A stretch of 64,000 bases of DNA, taken from assembly GCF_018991925.1 (NCBI RefSeq), contig NW_024748846.1, positions 41,462 through 105,461 on the forward strand. The letters run 5' to 3'. The notes under the pieces were generated by a model. The model was not told the DNA's origin. It made no database searches and saw only the letters and a list, made by a program, of their open reading frames with translations. Of this stretch, positions 1 through 11,897 are shown in pieces. Made by a program: the position numbers and the translations under genes. Origin of the DNA: Homarus americanus (Eukaryota > Arthropoda > Malacostraca > Decapoda > Nephropidae). The stretch's first letter is position 1. Each line of letters starts with the position of its first letter.

Positions 1-1735
1 TCCTGATACCTTCTGCTGGCAATTGATATACCACCACCCACCAGATGGTAGGTTGGGATGGGGGGTGAGTGGGGATTCACGCCCCAGTCGGTGGGTCCTG
101 ATACCTTCCGTTGGCACTGATGGATGGTACCATTCTCCACCTCCCAGGATGGGTGGATGGGGTGGGGATGGGGATGGGGGGTGGATCCACGCCCTTCCCA
201 GTCGGTGGGTCCGATACCTCTGCTGGCAATTGGTGATGGTACACCACCTCCCAGGATGGGTGGATGACGGATGGTACCATTCTCCACCTCCCAGTGATGG
301 TGGATGGGGGAGGTTGGGATGGGGATTCCACGCCCCACTAGTCTGTGGGTCCTGATACCTTCCGTTTGCAACTGTGGATGGTACCATCACCACCTTCCAG
401 GATGGGCGAGGATGGGGATGGGGATTCCACGCCCTTCCCAGTCGGTAGTGGTCCTGATACCTTCCGTCGCTCATGGATGGTACCATTCTGCACCTCCCAG
501 GATGGGTGTGGATGATGGGGATCCCACGCCCTTCCCAGTCGGTGGGTCCTGATACCTTCCGTTGGCAATTGGTGGATGGTACATTCTCCACCACCCAGGA
601 TGGTGATGGGATGGGGAAACGTGGGGGGATAGGACGGGGGAATTGCCTTCCCAGTCGGTGGGTCCTGATACCTTCCTTGGCAAGAGGATGGTACCATTCA
701 CCATCTCCCAGGATGGGCAGATGGTGGGATGGGGGGTTGGAGGATGGGGAGATTCCACGCCCTTCCCAGCGGGGGTCCTGATACCTTCCTGCTGGCAGCT
801 GGTGATGGTACTATTCTCCACCACCCAGGATGGGTGATGGGATGGGATTCCACGCCCCAATCGGTGGGTCCTGATACTCCACGGTAATGTGATGGTACCA
901 TTCTCCACCACCCGGTGATGTGGATGGGATGGGGATTCCACGCCCTTCCCAGTCGGTAGGGCCTGATACCTTCTGTCGGCGCCCGACGGATGGTACCATT
1001 CTGCACCTCCCAGGATGGGTGGATGATGGGGGATTCCACGCCCTTCCCAGTCGGTGGGTCCTGATACCTCCGTTGGCAATTGGTGGATGGTACCTTTCTC
1101 CACCACCCAGATGGGTGGATGGGATGGGGGAACGGGGGGGTGGGAGGGATTCATTCTTCCCAGTCGATGGGTCCTGATACCTTCCGTTGGCACTGGTGAT
1201 AACATTCACCATCTCCCAGGATGGGCGAGGATGGGGTGGGATGGGACGGGTGGAGGATGGGAGATTCATCGCCCCAGTCGGTGGGTCCTGATACCTTCCC
1301 GTCGGCGCCTGACGGATGGTACCATTATCCACCTCCCAGGATGGGTGATGGGGTGGGGATGGGGGTGGGGATGAGGTTGGGGTGTAGATGTGAGGATTCC
1401 ACGCCCTTCCCAGTCGGTAGGTCCTCATACCTTCCGTTGGCAACTGTGGATGGCATATTTATAAACCTCCCAGGATGCAGTGGATGGGTGAGTGGGTGAT
1501 GGAGGTTGGGGATGTGGGGAGGATTCCACGCCCTTCCCAGTTGGTAGGTCCTCATACCTTCCGTTGGCAGCTGTGAATGGTCATTCTCCACCACCCAGGA
1601 TGGGTGGATGGGGATGGGGATTCCACGCCTTCCCAATCAGTGGGTCCTGATTTCATGGGCACTGGTGGATGGTACCATTCTCCACCTCCAGACTGGGTGT
1701 GGATGGGGTGGGGGGATGGGGTGGGGATGGGCAGT
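1..1735. repeat. ~110-bp minisatellite, about 16 units
   Basis: Units carry the landmark GTGGGTCCTGATACCTTCCG, which recurs about every 90-140 bp (near 91, 205, 346, 541, 658, 865, 1061, 1169, 1280, 1537, 1640), together with GGATGGTACCATTCTCCACC and CCAGGATGGGTGGATGGGG. Units differ mainly by short deletions. Apparent open frames on both strands are by-products of the repeat. The array runs off the left edge of the window. Confidence 0.93.
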
Positions 1736-1826
1736 TTAAATATTAATGTCGTCTTTTCAAGTATGAATTTAAACGCGCTCAATATGTTAATATGAACAGC
1801 CCAAGTTTGAAATGTAAATGAAGTGT

Positions 1827-1955
1827 TTATTGTATTCATGTAGCAAATGTAATTGTAATTATGTAGGTCAGACAGAAAACACTGCATCTAGAATCAAACA
1901 ACATAAGCATAATATCAGAACTGCATCTGAAAGCAGTGCCTTTTCTCTCTGCTAG
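1827..1955 (+). pseudogene. Penelope-like element GIY-YIG endonuclease remnant
   Basis: A 42-codon open stretch ending in TAG reads a CxxC pair (CSKC) followed by NYVGQTENTASRIKQHKHN and IRTASESSAF. Seen directly: the order Cys-x-x-Cys, YVGQT, arginine in SRIKQH, then an HKHN segment. In Penelope-like retroelements the C-terminal GIY-YIG nuclease has the same layout, with a Cys motif just before the GIY-YIG core and a conserved Arg followed by a His/Lys-rich helix. No reverse transcriptase of this type is visible upstream, which is minisatellite, so this is a 5'-truncated fragment. Downstream sequence to 2077 is AT-rich and carries nothing recognisable. Confidence 0.6.
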
Positions 1956-2079
1956 AATAATAATCAAATTAAAGCTGGGAAAAAGCTTAGAAGTATTCAA
2001 TCATCTTATGCCAAAGATTAAGCTGAAAGGAATAAAAATAATAAACTTTAGTGATGGTCAGTTCAAAACTGATAATATG

Positions 2080-2403
2080 TGTATGCATATTATGTATGCT
2101 GGATTATGTATATGTATGTATATTGTGTATGTGCTCCACTATATTTGTTCAGTCTAGCTAGCAGCGTGTGGCAATGCATACTACTTATCCCCACACGCTA
2201 ATTAATGTGCCTGGCGACGTATGGAAGCTAAGCTAATGTATCACTTGCCATACGCCGTCTACATGGTAGCGACCAGACCTTAGCTAGGGAGCAGTGCTAT
2301 CCACCTCTGTGTACATACTCTTATCCAGTAAACTGAACCTACAAAACATATACAGGTGTTTGTGTTCTCCTCAGAGGCAGAACACACCCAGAAACATCTA
2401 ACA
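2080..2403 (+). repeat. 5' LTR of Ty3/Gypsy element (LTR1)
   Basis: Begins TGTATGCATATTATGTATGC and ends CATCTAACA (TG...CA). It is homologous over its length to 5755-6059 and 9432-9757. It contains two neighbouring inverted repeats: AGCGTGTGG...CCACACGCT and a second around GACGTATGG...CCATACG. If the start is taken two bases earlier (TG at 2078), the flanking AATA (2074-2077) equals AATA after LTR3 (9758-9761), a possible 4-bp target duplication. Confidence 0.85.
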
Positions 2404-5400
2404 TGTAGCAGTGCGAAGTTTTACTGGATTATTACGAAAGTGATTAGTGGGTTTAAGCTCGGCTGATGGATCTCGCTTTGGGCTTCATGCCATCCTCGAA
2501 GAATTTCCGCACCTGAGCAGTGTCAGCACAGTGATTTTCTGTGAAGTGTCAGTATTGTGTGTTTCTGTGCCATTCATGTGTGACCTTGTTCGAACGGGAT
2601 TTCCAAGGCATGTTCTGGCACGGGGGTGTAGAGCCCAAAGACCTCCTCTGACCGTCAGGAGGAGCCACCATTTACCCCTATCTCCACCCCCTCCTCAGTT
2701 GCGCCGCCTCTCCACCCCCCTTTCACAGCTGGGGCGAGATGCCCTGCCTGCCTGGGACATTACACACACATACATGTACTAATACCACGACCGCGCTGCC
2801 TATTATATATATTTAGTAGAGATGAACTCATTTATCTGTGTATTTACTGCAATTTTTAATTAAAACTCGTTTAATACGACGGGCCGACCGGGTCAACACT
2901 GATTTATACAGTCCATAGAGGTGAAGTGAAGAGGTTCACAGCCATGAGCCGTGGACCCAGCGCCTATTGAGTCAAGCGGATGATAGTCCCCAGAGATGGA
3001 TGACTGTATGGCCCAGCTCCTACAACATCGCCAAGAGCCCACCAACATTTCCAGCTGCTATCTCCAGAGATAATTGCCTTGAATGAAGCAGAGAGACGGT
3101 GATGAAGCTCATAGACGTTTGGTGATGAGCAACAGAAGGAAAGCAGAACGAGACCACTCAACGGAGAATGGAAGACAGTGCACGGTTTGAAGTCTTGATA
3201 TCTCGCTCACTGTTAACCAAGCTCCTTGGTTTAACACTGCCTCGGTACTGAATGGTTGATGTTCTCATCCATGCTTCCTTCACGCCCCAGTTCACCGTTA
3301 AAAATGTTATCGCCCATTCGGAGCCTGATGTAAATTTCCCCCAGATTCTTTTAATGGCGGCGGGCGGGCCGATTATGCTACAATGGTGGATCTCCAGAGT
3401 TTGTCACAGCCTAAACAACTCATCCAGTCATGGTGCCTGTCTCAAAGTCTAGCGGTTCAGAAGACACAAGGTACCCTCAACCCTTTCAGTCCAGGAGGCA
3501 GGCCTGGACGCCCGCCAGAACGGCACACTGTGGTCAGCAGAATGAAGCTTCAAGTGAGAGGAATTGTTTAGCGCATGATAGAGGGTGAGTCTTTTGACGC
3601 TTTTAAAATGCCTAGAGCCGAAGAGGTAGATATATGTTTAGGCCACACTACCAGCAGCAGAATCAGAAGTGAAGCTTAAGGTGCAGAGAGCCTCGGAAGA
3701 GGTAGATATATGTTTAGCCACCACCAGCAGTGAGGCACTCCAGCTGAAGCAGGATCCTGATGGTGTTAAGGACGAGGAACCTGTCCAACGCCTCACCTCC
3801 CTGGGGACCTCTCTTTCAGGATGCGCTGACGATATGTCGCCCTATGAGGTTGCCATAGGTGTGCCACCGCCATCCGAGCTCCCTACAGCCTACGCGTTGT
3901 TTCCTCGGCAAGAAGGACAATAGTCTGCCCTCACGCTTTCGCCCACCACGCCCACGCCCGGTTCATTTTGGTAACAACTGTGGTAAGCAGCACGGAACAC
4001 AGGTATGTCCAGCCGCTGAGTCTACTCTGCAGCCAGTGCGTTGTGACCGTATGGGCCACTGGCTGCCCATGCGTGGTGCCCAGCTAAGTACGTACAGTGC
4101 AATGTGTGCGGTCGTCTGGGCCACTATGACAAGTGTTGCCTCACGAACTCCATGGACAGCGTCGGCGGAAGTTTCGGCGCCTTCACTAGTGAGGGCCGCC
4201 CACAGTCGCCAAATCAGAGGCACGACGACCTTGGACAGCCCCGACCCATTTTAGGAGGGTACCGCATCCTTGCGGACCAAAGTCCCCAGTACATCAGAAG
4301 GCCGCTACCGTGACTCACGCGGTGTGGTCATCCTGTTCAGATGTTGCCCGACACCGGCGCTGACGCTACAGTCATCGGTCCCCAGCAGCATTGCGATGCT
4401 TGGGGCTCTCCAAGCGATCTAGACCGCCTCCCGAGGACCTCAGAAACACGGCAGATGGTTCGATGGCCCCGTCTGGGTTCAATTTATGCACATGTCACCT
4501 TGGCGTCAGTCGCCGCCTGGATTGACGCACAGGTGTCCCCACCCCTTTGCTTGTCCTACAGACATTGTCAAGATGGCCATCATCTCCCAGGACTTCCAAC
4601 ACCGACTTCGAGGTAAATACGCCAACAGGGTGCACGGCGGGAGAAGAACCACCCTGCTGGGCTGCCCCACTCTACCCCTGGCCAGTGACATCTCCCTTCG
4701 GTAGTTGTCCCTTGTTGCATCACGCCCACGCCCTGGCTCGCTCTCTCACGATACAGTCACCGTGGAGCTGAGGCCACTAAACGACGCACGAGATGACTGT
4801 GTTCCGGCCTGGCATCTCCAATCTCCAATGCTGTCCAGGTGTAAGCCCCGCCACGACACAACCCAGCCAGCAGCAGTAAACCTTCTGCGAGGATTTACAA
4901 CCCCACCCGCCTTTGGAGTCTGCTGTGTCGGCCGATCTTTTTCTGTGTGTCAGGAAAGTCTTTCCCGGTTATCAATGAGACCGTCTCTCTGGTTACCGGG
5001 TTGTTATCAAGGGCGGTAATTTACCGACGTCTGCCGCCACCATCAGCAAAGTTCCGCCACTACCGCGGGATGGGCGTTTCCTTGCACGCCGTGCGAACCG
5101 ACGGAGGGCCTCAGTTCACAAGCTGACTTGCTGTGTTCCTGACCGATGGGGTCTGGGCATGCTGTCACGTTCATTACCTGCAGTCCAACGGCCACGTTGA
5201 GTGGCTGTCAAACTCTTGAAGCACCTCATCCTTACAGGTCCTCTGGGAATATTGATCATGCAGGCCTTCTTGACCGGGGCCTTTCGGAACTCTGCAACAC
5301 ACCCAACTACACCGGGACGCCCTGCCCAGGTTTCAGGCGACGCCCCTTCGTTCTTGTAAGTCCCCTGCTCACCCTCAATCCTTCTCCAAGGAGCAGCAGG

Positions 5401-5754
5401 CCAAGCAGATTAGATCGCCGAGCTGCCGAACGTAGTTCAGGATGTCGCTCGCCAACGACCACGCCAGTTCTCTCCCCAGGTTGGAGTGTCGGCACCCAAG
5501 TCTGTGTTCAGGACCTGACCTCCACGCTGGGCGCAGGCGTAGTCATGGGTCTGGCAGGTCACGGACTACCAGGTGCGCTACTCCAGTGGTCGTAGAGGAA
5601 CCGCCGTTTCGCCCACCGCCGCCTTCTGCTGACCCCGCCACCAGTGCTGAGTCCCATAGCCCTGTGATGAAGTCCTCGACGCTCAGACGGATCCAGAAGA
5701 AGAGGTCCGCTCAAGACTTTATGCTATGAGCGTATAGGGGAGGAGGTGGCGGCA
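2404..5754 (+). mobile_element. Ty3/Gypsy internal region, copy 1 (gag-PR-IN, no RT), decayed
   Basis: Lies between LTR1 and LTR2. A CCHC zinc knuckle (Cys-x2-Cys-x4-His-x4-Cys) is read at 4098-4139. The aspartic protease motif DTGAD follows at 4350-4364. Integrase signatures come after it: an H2C2-like segment from about 4780, TDGGPQFTS at 5097-5123 and HYLQSNGHVE ending at 5201. The C-terminus RRIQKKRSAQDF sits near 5680-5727. A polypurine tract (5737-5749) precedes LTR2. Only about 150 bp separate protease from integrase, so reverse transcriptase and RNase H are missing. Frameshifts and stops break all frames, so no intact protein is encoded. Ty3/Gypsy order is normally gag-PR-RT-RNH-IN. 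Confidence 0.8.
5737..5749 (+). other. polypurine tract, copy 1
   Basis: GGGGAGGAGGTGG lies a few bases upstream of LTR2, where plus-strand priming occurs in LTR elements. The matching tract in copy 2 is at 9419-9431. Confidence 0.6.
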
Positions 5755-6059
5755 TGTATGCCGATATGGCTGCGTGGCGTATATTATGTATGTGCTCCAT
5801 TTATATTATTCAGTTTGGCCAGCGCGTGTGGCAATGATATTAACATATCCCCACACGCTTAATTATCGCTCCGGCGACGATGGAAGCTGCTGGGCGTATC
5901 ACTTGCCATACGCCGTCGTCTATAGAAGCGACCGACCTAGCTAGGGAGCAGTGCTTATCCACCTCTGTACATAATTTTATCCAGTAAAACCGAACCTACA
6001 AACCATACAGGTGTTTGTGTCTTCCTGCATATAGAACTTATTACCCAGAACACCTAACA
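5755..6059 (+). repeat. middle LTR (LTR2), shared by both internal copies
   Basis: Starts TGTATGCCGATATGGC and ends CACCTAACA. It aligns with LTR1 and LTR3 apart from short deletions and a few substitutions, and both stem-loops are recognisable. Immediately after it comes TGGCGCATGAAG, a candidate primer binding site. The same position in copy 1 is TGTAGCAGTGCG, a damaged version. TGGCGC at the LTR edge is typical of tRNA-primed Gypsy elements; the primer tRNA cannot be fixed here. Confidence 0.83.
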
Positions 6060-9000
6060 TGGCGCATGAAGTTTTACTGGATTACGAGGATTAGTGCAAG
6101 TTTAGTGGAAAGCCGGCTGATGGATCCTGCCTTAACAACCCCCGTCATCCTCAAGAATTTCTGCAACTTTGAGCAGCCATGTGACAGTGATTTTCTCTGT
6201 ATGTCAGTGCATTGTGTGTTCTGTTATCTATGTGTGGGTCTTGTTCGAACGGATTTGCTGTATACAGCATGTTCTGGCATTTAGGTGTAGAGCCCAGTGC
6301 ACCTCCTCTGACTGTTTACAGAAAGACTGATTTACCCTTTATTCCACTTCTCCTCACAGCGCCGCCTCCACCTCACAGCTGGGGGCTAGGTCGCCTTGCC
6401 TGCCTGGGACACACACACACACAAGGCTGTACTAACACTTGCTGACTGTTGGGTTTCATTATATATATATTTTATATATATAACTCCATTTTACCTGTGT
6501 ATTTAATTAAATTTTTGTCTGAAATCTTTGTTGATACGACGGGGGGGCTGACCTCGGTCAACACTGATTTTAAGACATTATACAGAGGAAGTAGTTATGT
6601 CTTCATGCCTACGAAAGCCGTGTGTGGACCCAGCGCCTGGATGAGCTACGGATGATAGTCCCCGTGAGATGGGCTGACCAGGCCGCCCAGTTCTTACACA
6701 ATATCGCTGCGTGAGCCCTTCACTTCAATACTCCAGCGTTATCTCCTAGAGATAATTGCCTTAATGAAGCTTGCGAGATGAGAGACGCGAGGATGAAGCT
6801 CACAGACGTTTGGCGATGAGCACAGAAGGCAAGCAGAGGCAGAACGAGACTTACCAACGGAGAATGGAAGACAGCACGGTTTGAAGCCTTGATATCTCGC
6901 CTCACCAACTGCTTCCCGCTCTAACACCCGGTACTCGAATGGTTCTGATGCGGCCCCATCCTGCTCTTCACGCCCCCAGCCCACCTCTAAAGCAGAGCTC
7001 AAACGCCGCCCATCTGGAGCCTGATGTAAATTTCAGACTTTTTCGCTATGAATGGCGGCGGCGGTGGGCTGATTATGCTAAGCAATGGTAGGACTTCAGT
7101 TTGTCACAGCTCAAACAACTCATCCAGCTGCAAGTGTGCCTGTCCTGGAAGTTCGAAGGTTTTAGAACACAAGCGGGTAGTACTCCCCCAACCTCTTTCT
7201 GCTGTCTGTAGAGGGCAGGTACTGGACGTTCACACGCACATCAAAGGACAGCAGAATGAAGCTCATGCAGGAGTGGAATCTGTTTAGCTGCAGACAGATG
7301 GAGGGTGAGCCTGACCGCTTTTATGCACGTTCTAAGAGAGCTCTCGGGAAGAGGTAGATATATGTTTAGGCCACCACCAGCAGTGCGAGGAGACCCAGTT
7401 GGCTGGTAGATCCTGAGGGTGTTAAGGACTTGTCCAACTACCACCCCTCGACCTCCTCTTCTCTTCAGGATGCGATCGATATGTCGTCTTATGATAGCCA
7501 AGAAAGCATACCCTGCCATCTGAAAGCCCCTACAGCTGTACGCGCCGTTTCCTGGCATAAAGGCCGATGAAGAAGTTCGCTCCTACGCCTTCGCCCACCA
7601 CGTCCACGCCCGGTTCATTTTGCAACAACTGTGCAGCGCACGTCACAGGTATAACCAGCCAGCAGCCCACCCCGCAACAGTTTGTGGACCAGAGGCCACT
7701 GGTCGCCTGCCAGTGCGGTGCCCAGCTGGCACGCATATGCAATGTGCGTGGTCGCCCGGGCCACTTATGACAAGTGTTGCCCTACCCATGAACCCAAGGG
7801 ACAAAGGTCATGGAAGCTTCGGCGCCCTTTCTACCAGTGAGGGCCGCCCATTAGGTCGTTAACCGTGAGGCACCGACGACCCCTGGACAAAGCCCGACCC
7901 ATTTAGGAGGGTGTACCTCGCACCCCAGGACCAAAGTCCCCCAGTACATCGCTGTCATCGTGACCTACGGCGGGCCATCCCGTCTCTGATGTTGCTCCCA
8001 CACCGCGCCGACGCTACAAACACGGTCCCCAGCATTGCGATGCTTGCCTTCTGCCGACCAGGACCGCTCTCCCGAGGACCTCTTCGCGTCACGGCAGATG
8101 GTTCACAGATGGCCCAGCCCCAAGTTCACTTTCTGCAGCAGCGCAACATGTCACCTTTGCAACAGGTCGGCCAGGCCTGGATTGACGTGTGCATACAGGT
8201 TCCTGACTCCTTGCTGTCCCACAGACATTGTCAAGAGTTGGCCATCATCTCAGGACTCTAACACCGATTCGAGGTAAATTACGCCAACAGGTGCATCGAA
8301 GGAGCAGCAACCACCCCGCTGCCGCCCTGCCTCAGCCTCTGGCCAGGTGACACCTCTTCGTAGCTGTCCCGCCATCACGTCCCCACGCCCTGGTCACCAC
8401 GACAGCCACCGCGGAGCTGAGGCCAAACGACGCACGACAGACTGTAAACCTGCCTGGGTATCGACCCGACACCCAATGCTGTCCAGGTGTGCCTCCCCGG
8501 CCACGATTACAAACCCGCAGCCAGAGCAGCAGAACCCTCATGAGTGACTACAACCCACCCCGCCCTTTGAGTCTGTGTCGGCCGACTTTTTCTGTACGTG
8601 AAAGTCCTTCTGGTTATCGTCGACTGTTCTCTGCTGGTTGCTGTCATCAAGGGCGGTACGAAGCACTTGGACGCGTCTGCCGCCACCATCAAAAGTTCCG
8701 CCATCACTTCCGTGACGGGCAGCCTGCACGCCATGTAACCGACGGAGGGCCCCAGTTCCGCGCTTGAATTTTGCTGTGTTCCCTGACCGATGGGGAGCCG
8801 CATGTGTTGTCATCGCCCATTACCTGCAGTCCAACGGCCACGCTGAGGCGGCTGTCAGAACCCTGAAGCACTTCATCTTAAGGTGGCCCTCTAATATTGA
8901 TCGCGAAGGCCTTTCTCGACTGGCCTTCTTGAACTCTGGGTAACACACCCAACTACACCGGACGCTCCTCCCTGCCCAGGTTTTTAAGGGACGCCCCCTC

Positions 9001-9431
9001 AGTCTTGTGTCCCCGCCTCACCTCAATCTTCTCTCCAAGGAGTGGCAGGCCAAGACAGAGGATTGTGACGTTTGGCTGCTGAACGTGTTCAGGACGTCGT
9101 CGCCCGCTACACCCACTCTCACGCCAGTTCTTCCCCAGGTTGGAGGCTGCACCCAAGTCCGTGTTCAGGACCCCACTTGGGCTGCTGGGCCAGTAGGCGT
9201 AGTCATAACTTCGGTATATATCAGCTGGACTACCAGGTGCGGTTACCCAGTGGTCGTGTGTGGTGGAGGAACCGCCGTTTTCTCCGCCCCGTAACACTGC
9301 CTTCTGCTGGCCCCGCCACCAGTGTTGAGTCCCATACCCTTCCCAGTGATGAAGTCCCTCGACGCTCAGAACGGATCCAGAAGAAAAGGTCCGCTCAAGA
9401 CTTTGCTATGAGCGTATAGGGGGGAGGGAGG
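6060..9431 (+). mobile_element. Ty3/Gypsy internal region, copy 2 (gag-PR-IN, no RT), decayed
   Basis: Collinear with copy 1 over its full length. The zinc knuckle CNVRGRPGHL (7741-7770) has lost a cysteine. The protease motif at about 7990 is destroyed by small deletions. Integrase parts are clearer than in copy 1: CxxH-like remnants near 8490, the core start ESVSADFF near 8565, TDGGPQFRA from 8738, and HYLQSNGHAEAAVRTLKHF from 8818. The C-terminus SERIQKKRSAQDFAMSV ends at 9419, followed by a polypurine tract. The RT/RNase H region is absent at the same place as in copy 1, so the deletion predates the duplication. Non-functional. Confidence 0.8.
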
Positions 9432-9757
9432 TGTATGTATATGATGTATGCTGGATTATGTATTATGTATGTATATTATGTATGTGCTCCATTTATATTT
9501 ATTCAGCCTAGCTATGGCGATATTGGCAATGTTATTACCATATCCCACACGCTTAATTAATGTGCCTGGCGACGTATGGAAGCTGCTAATGTATCACTTG
9601 CCATACGTCGTCTATGGTAGTTGACCAGGACCTTAGCTAGGGAGCAGTGCTATCCACCTCTGTGTACATACTCTTATCCAGTAAACCGAACCTACAAACT
9701 ATACAGGTGTTTGTGTTCTCTCCTGTATATAGAACTTATTACCCAGAATACCTAACA
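9432..9757 (+). repeat. 3' LTR of Ty3/Gypsy element (LTR3)
   Basis: Starts TGTATGTATATGATG and ends AGAATACCTAACA. It follows the purine run at 9419-9431. It carries GACGTATGG...CCATACGTC as a perfect 9-bp inverted repeat. It is the third copy in the LTR-internal-LTR-internal-LTR array. Confidence 0.85.
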
Positions 9758-9965
9758 AATACTGACAATGATCTGAAGTTCTCGGGCCATTGTGGGAAGA
9801 AGGTGAATCAAGTACAGTAGGCAGCTACCAAACAGGGAGGTACTACCGCCTGGGAAGATATTGGAAGCATAATGGTTGACCCTGTGACCAAGTCTCAGGT
9901 TGATGAGCTCACTTTACAGGGTCTCCAGTGTGTCTCTTACAACATACTTAGGCTATATTGTTTCT
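9758..9965 (+). mobile_element. fragment of LINE family D
   Basis: GTTCTCGGGCCATTGTG (9779-9795) and GGTGAATCAAG (9801-9811) match 45296-45324 inside the LINE family D remnant. The rest of this segment has no visible motif. It abuts LTR3 directly, so the LTR element may have landed next to or in this LINE. Confidence 0.5.
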
Positions 9966-9973
9966 CACTTTGG

Positions 9974-10037
<64 letters not shown>

Positions 10038-10114
10038 TTTCGACCCCCAGGCCTCGATGTGGGCCATAAAATGACCTTTGCCCGGGTGCGTTATGCCCGT
10101 AATATAACAACACC

Positions 10115-10161
<47 letters not shown>

Positions 10162-10162
10162 C
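9974..10162. repeat. (ATT)n and (CAA)n microsatellites
   Basis: A pure ATT run occupies 9974-10034. About 70 bp of unique sequence follows, then a CAA run to 10162. Confidence 0.97.
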
Positions 10163-10429
10163 TAAACTATACCCTTTAAACGCGCTAAGCTGGCCCATCA
10201 TCCTCGCCCCTTATCTACAGCAAGAAGCAGCTAGGGGAGACCGAACTGAGGTGTATATGCCAGCACATGACCAGTACTTGCCAACGGTGCGTAACAGAGA
10301 CGTGACCGAACGTCCAACTGGCTAATGAGCCGATCAGTGGTGAAGAGGAGAAAAGTTTAAAGTATACCTACACTGTCTAGGTAGTGTAGCTAAAACAACT
10401 ATCTGTGTATACTTTGTGGGAACCAATAT
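10163..10429. other. non-genic segment with one unit of the 42-bp LINE-D repeat
   Basis: CATGACCAGTACTTGCCAAC near 10265 followed by GTGCGTAACAGAG is a single diverged unit of the array seen at 45.8-46.4 kb and, inverted, at 11.9-12.6 kb. Nothing else is recognisable. Confidence 0.5.
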
Positions 10430-11467
10430 GAGACCATGGACGGTAAATATTGGTATATGAGGGCTGTCACTAGTCACACGTAACATTTATGAGACCATAG
10501 ACGATAAATATTGGTATATGAGAGCTGTCACTAGTCACACGTAACATTTATGAGACCAAGGACGATAAATATTGGTATATGAGGGCTGTCACTAGTCACA
10601 CGTAACATTTATGAGACCATAGACGATAAATATTGGTATATGAGGGCTGTCACTAGTCACACGTAACATTTATGAGACCATGGACGATAAATATTGGTAT
10701 ATGAGGGCTGTCACTAGTCAAACGTAACATTTATGAAACCATAGACGATAAATATTGGTATATGAGGGCTGTCACTAGTCACACGTAACATTTATGAGAC
10801 CACGGACGATAAATATTGGTATATGAGGGCTGTCACTAGTCACCCGTAACATTTATGAGACCATGGACGATAAATATTGGTATATGAGGGCTGTCACTAG
10901 TCACACGTAACATTTATGAGACCATGGACGATAAATATTGGTATATGAGGGCTGTCACTAGTCACCCGTAACATTTATGAGACCATGGACGATAAATATT
11001 GGTATATGAGGGCTGTCACTAGTCACACGTAACATTTATGAGACCATGGACGATAACATTGGTATGAGGCTGTCACTAGTCACACGTGACCATGGACGAT
11101 AAATATTGGTACATGAGGGCTGTCACTAGTCACACGTAACATTTATGAGACCATGGACGATAAATATTGGTATATGAGGGCTGTCACTAGCCACACGTAA
11201 CATTTATGAGACCATGGACGATAATTATAGGTATATGAGGGCTGTCACTAGTCACACGTAACATTTATGAGACCATGGACGGTAAATATTGGTATATGAG
11301 GGCTGTCACTAGTCACACGTAACATTTATGAGACCATGTATGATAAATATTGGTATATGAGGGCTGTCACTAGTCACACGTAACATTTATGAGACCATGG
11401 ACGATAAATATTGGTATATGAGGGCTGTCACTAGTCACACGTAACATTTATGAGACCATGGATGATA
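10430..11467. repeat. 61-bp minisatellite, about 17 copies
   Basis: The unit begins GAGACCATGGACGATAAATA and contains TTGGTATATGAGGGCTGTCA and CTAGTCACACGTAACATTTA. Units are very similar, and one near 11050-11095 is shortened. No coding potential. Confidence 0.96.
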
Positions 11468-11521
11468 ATAATAAATAAATCTATCTATCTATTTTATAGT
11501 TTATATTACTTTCTTAATCAT

Positions 11522-11594
11522 GTGCTCATGGTGTAGTGGTTATCACATCTGTCTAACACACAGAAGGTCCCAGGTTCGATCCCTGGTGAGCACA
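11522..11594 (+). tRNA. tRNA-Val (anticodon AAC)
   Basis: A 73-nt cloverleaf can be folded by eye. The acceptor stem GTGCTCA pairs perfectly with TGAGCAC (11587-11593), with discriminator A. The D arm is in GGTGTAGTGGTTATCAC. The anticodon stem TCTGT/ACAGA holds the loop CTAACAC, giving anticodon AAC (valine). The T arm is CCAGG-TTCGATC-CCTGG. The internal A box (TGTAGTGG) and B box (GGTTCGATCC, 11573-11582) are intact, and a TTTT run at about 11600 can end Pol III transcription. There is no intron and no visible decay, so it is probably functional. It would lie within or downstream of the minus-strand host gene. Confidence 0.95.
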
Positions 11595-11897
11595 GACTAT
11601 TTTAACCTTTCTCTTATTAGACTTCCTAGGCCTAACAATAGACCTAGCCAAGATTATCAAGAGCCATGGAGGGATCCTACACAGGTCAATGGCCTCCTTC
11701 ACTCGTCATGGCTACATCTAGTGGCTGGTCATTAGTTAAATAAGGTCAATGTATATAACCTAGTTTACCATCGAAGACAAAACCCTACAGTCACCCCTAA
11801 AACCTTCACGTTTTCTCTTAATCCACCGTTTTCTTTGGTTATTTTTATTCTTTTCAATATTCATCGACTCTTTAGCTACTTTGGCGGTCAGTCACGT

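Noticed and set aside
2447..2782. Short plus-strand frames after each LTR
   Set aside because: They are not conserved between the two internal copies, which carry frameshifts relative to each other, so they cannot be assigned to an intact gag start.
10430..11467. CRISPR-like regular repeats (61-bp array), also the 42-bp and 43-bp arrays
   Set aside because: The whole unit repeats, with no unique spacers between constant repeats, and the DNA is clearly eukaryotic.
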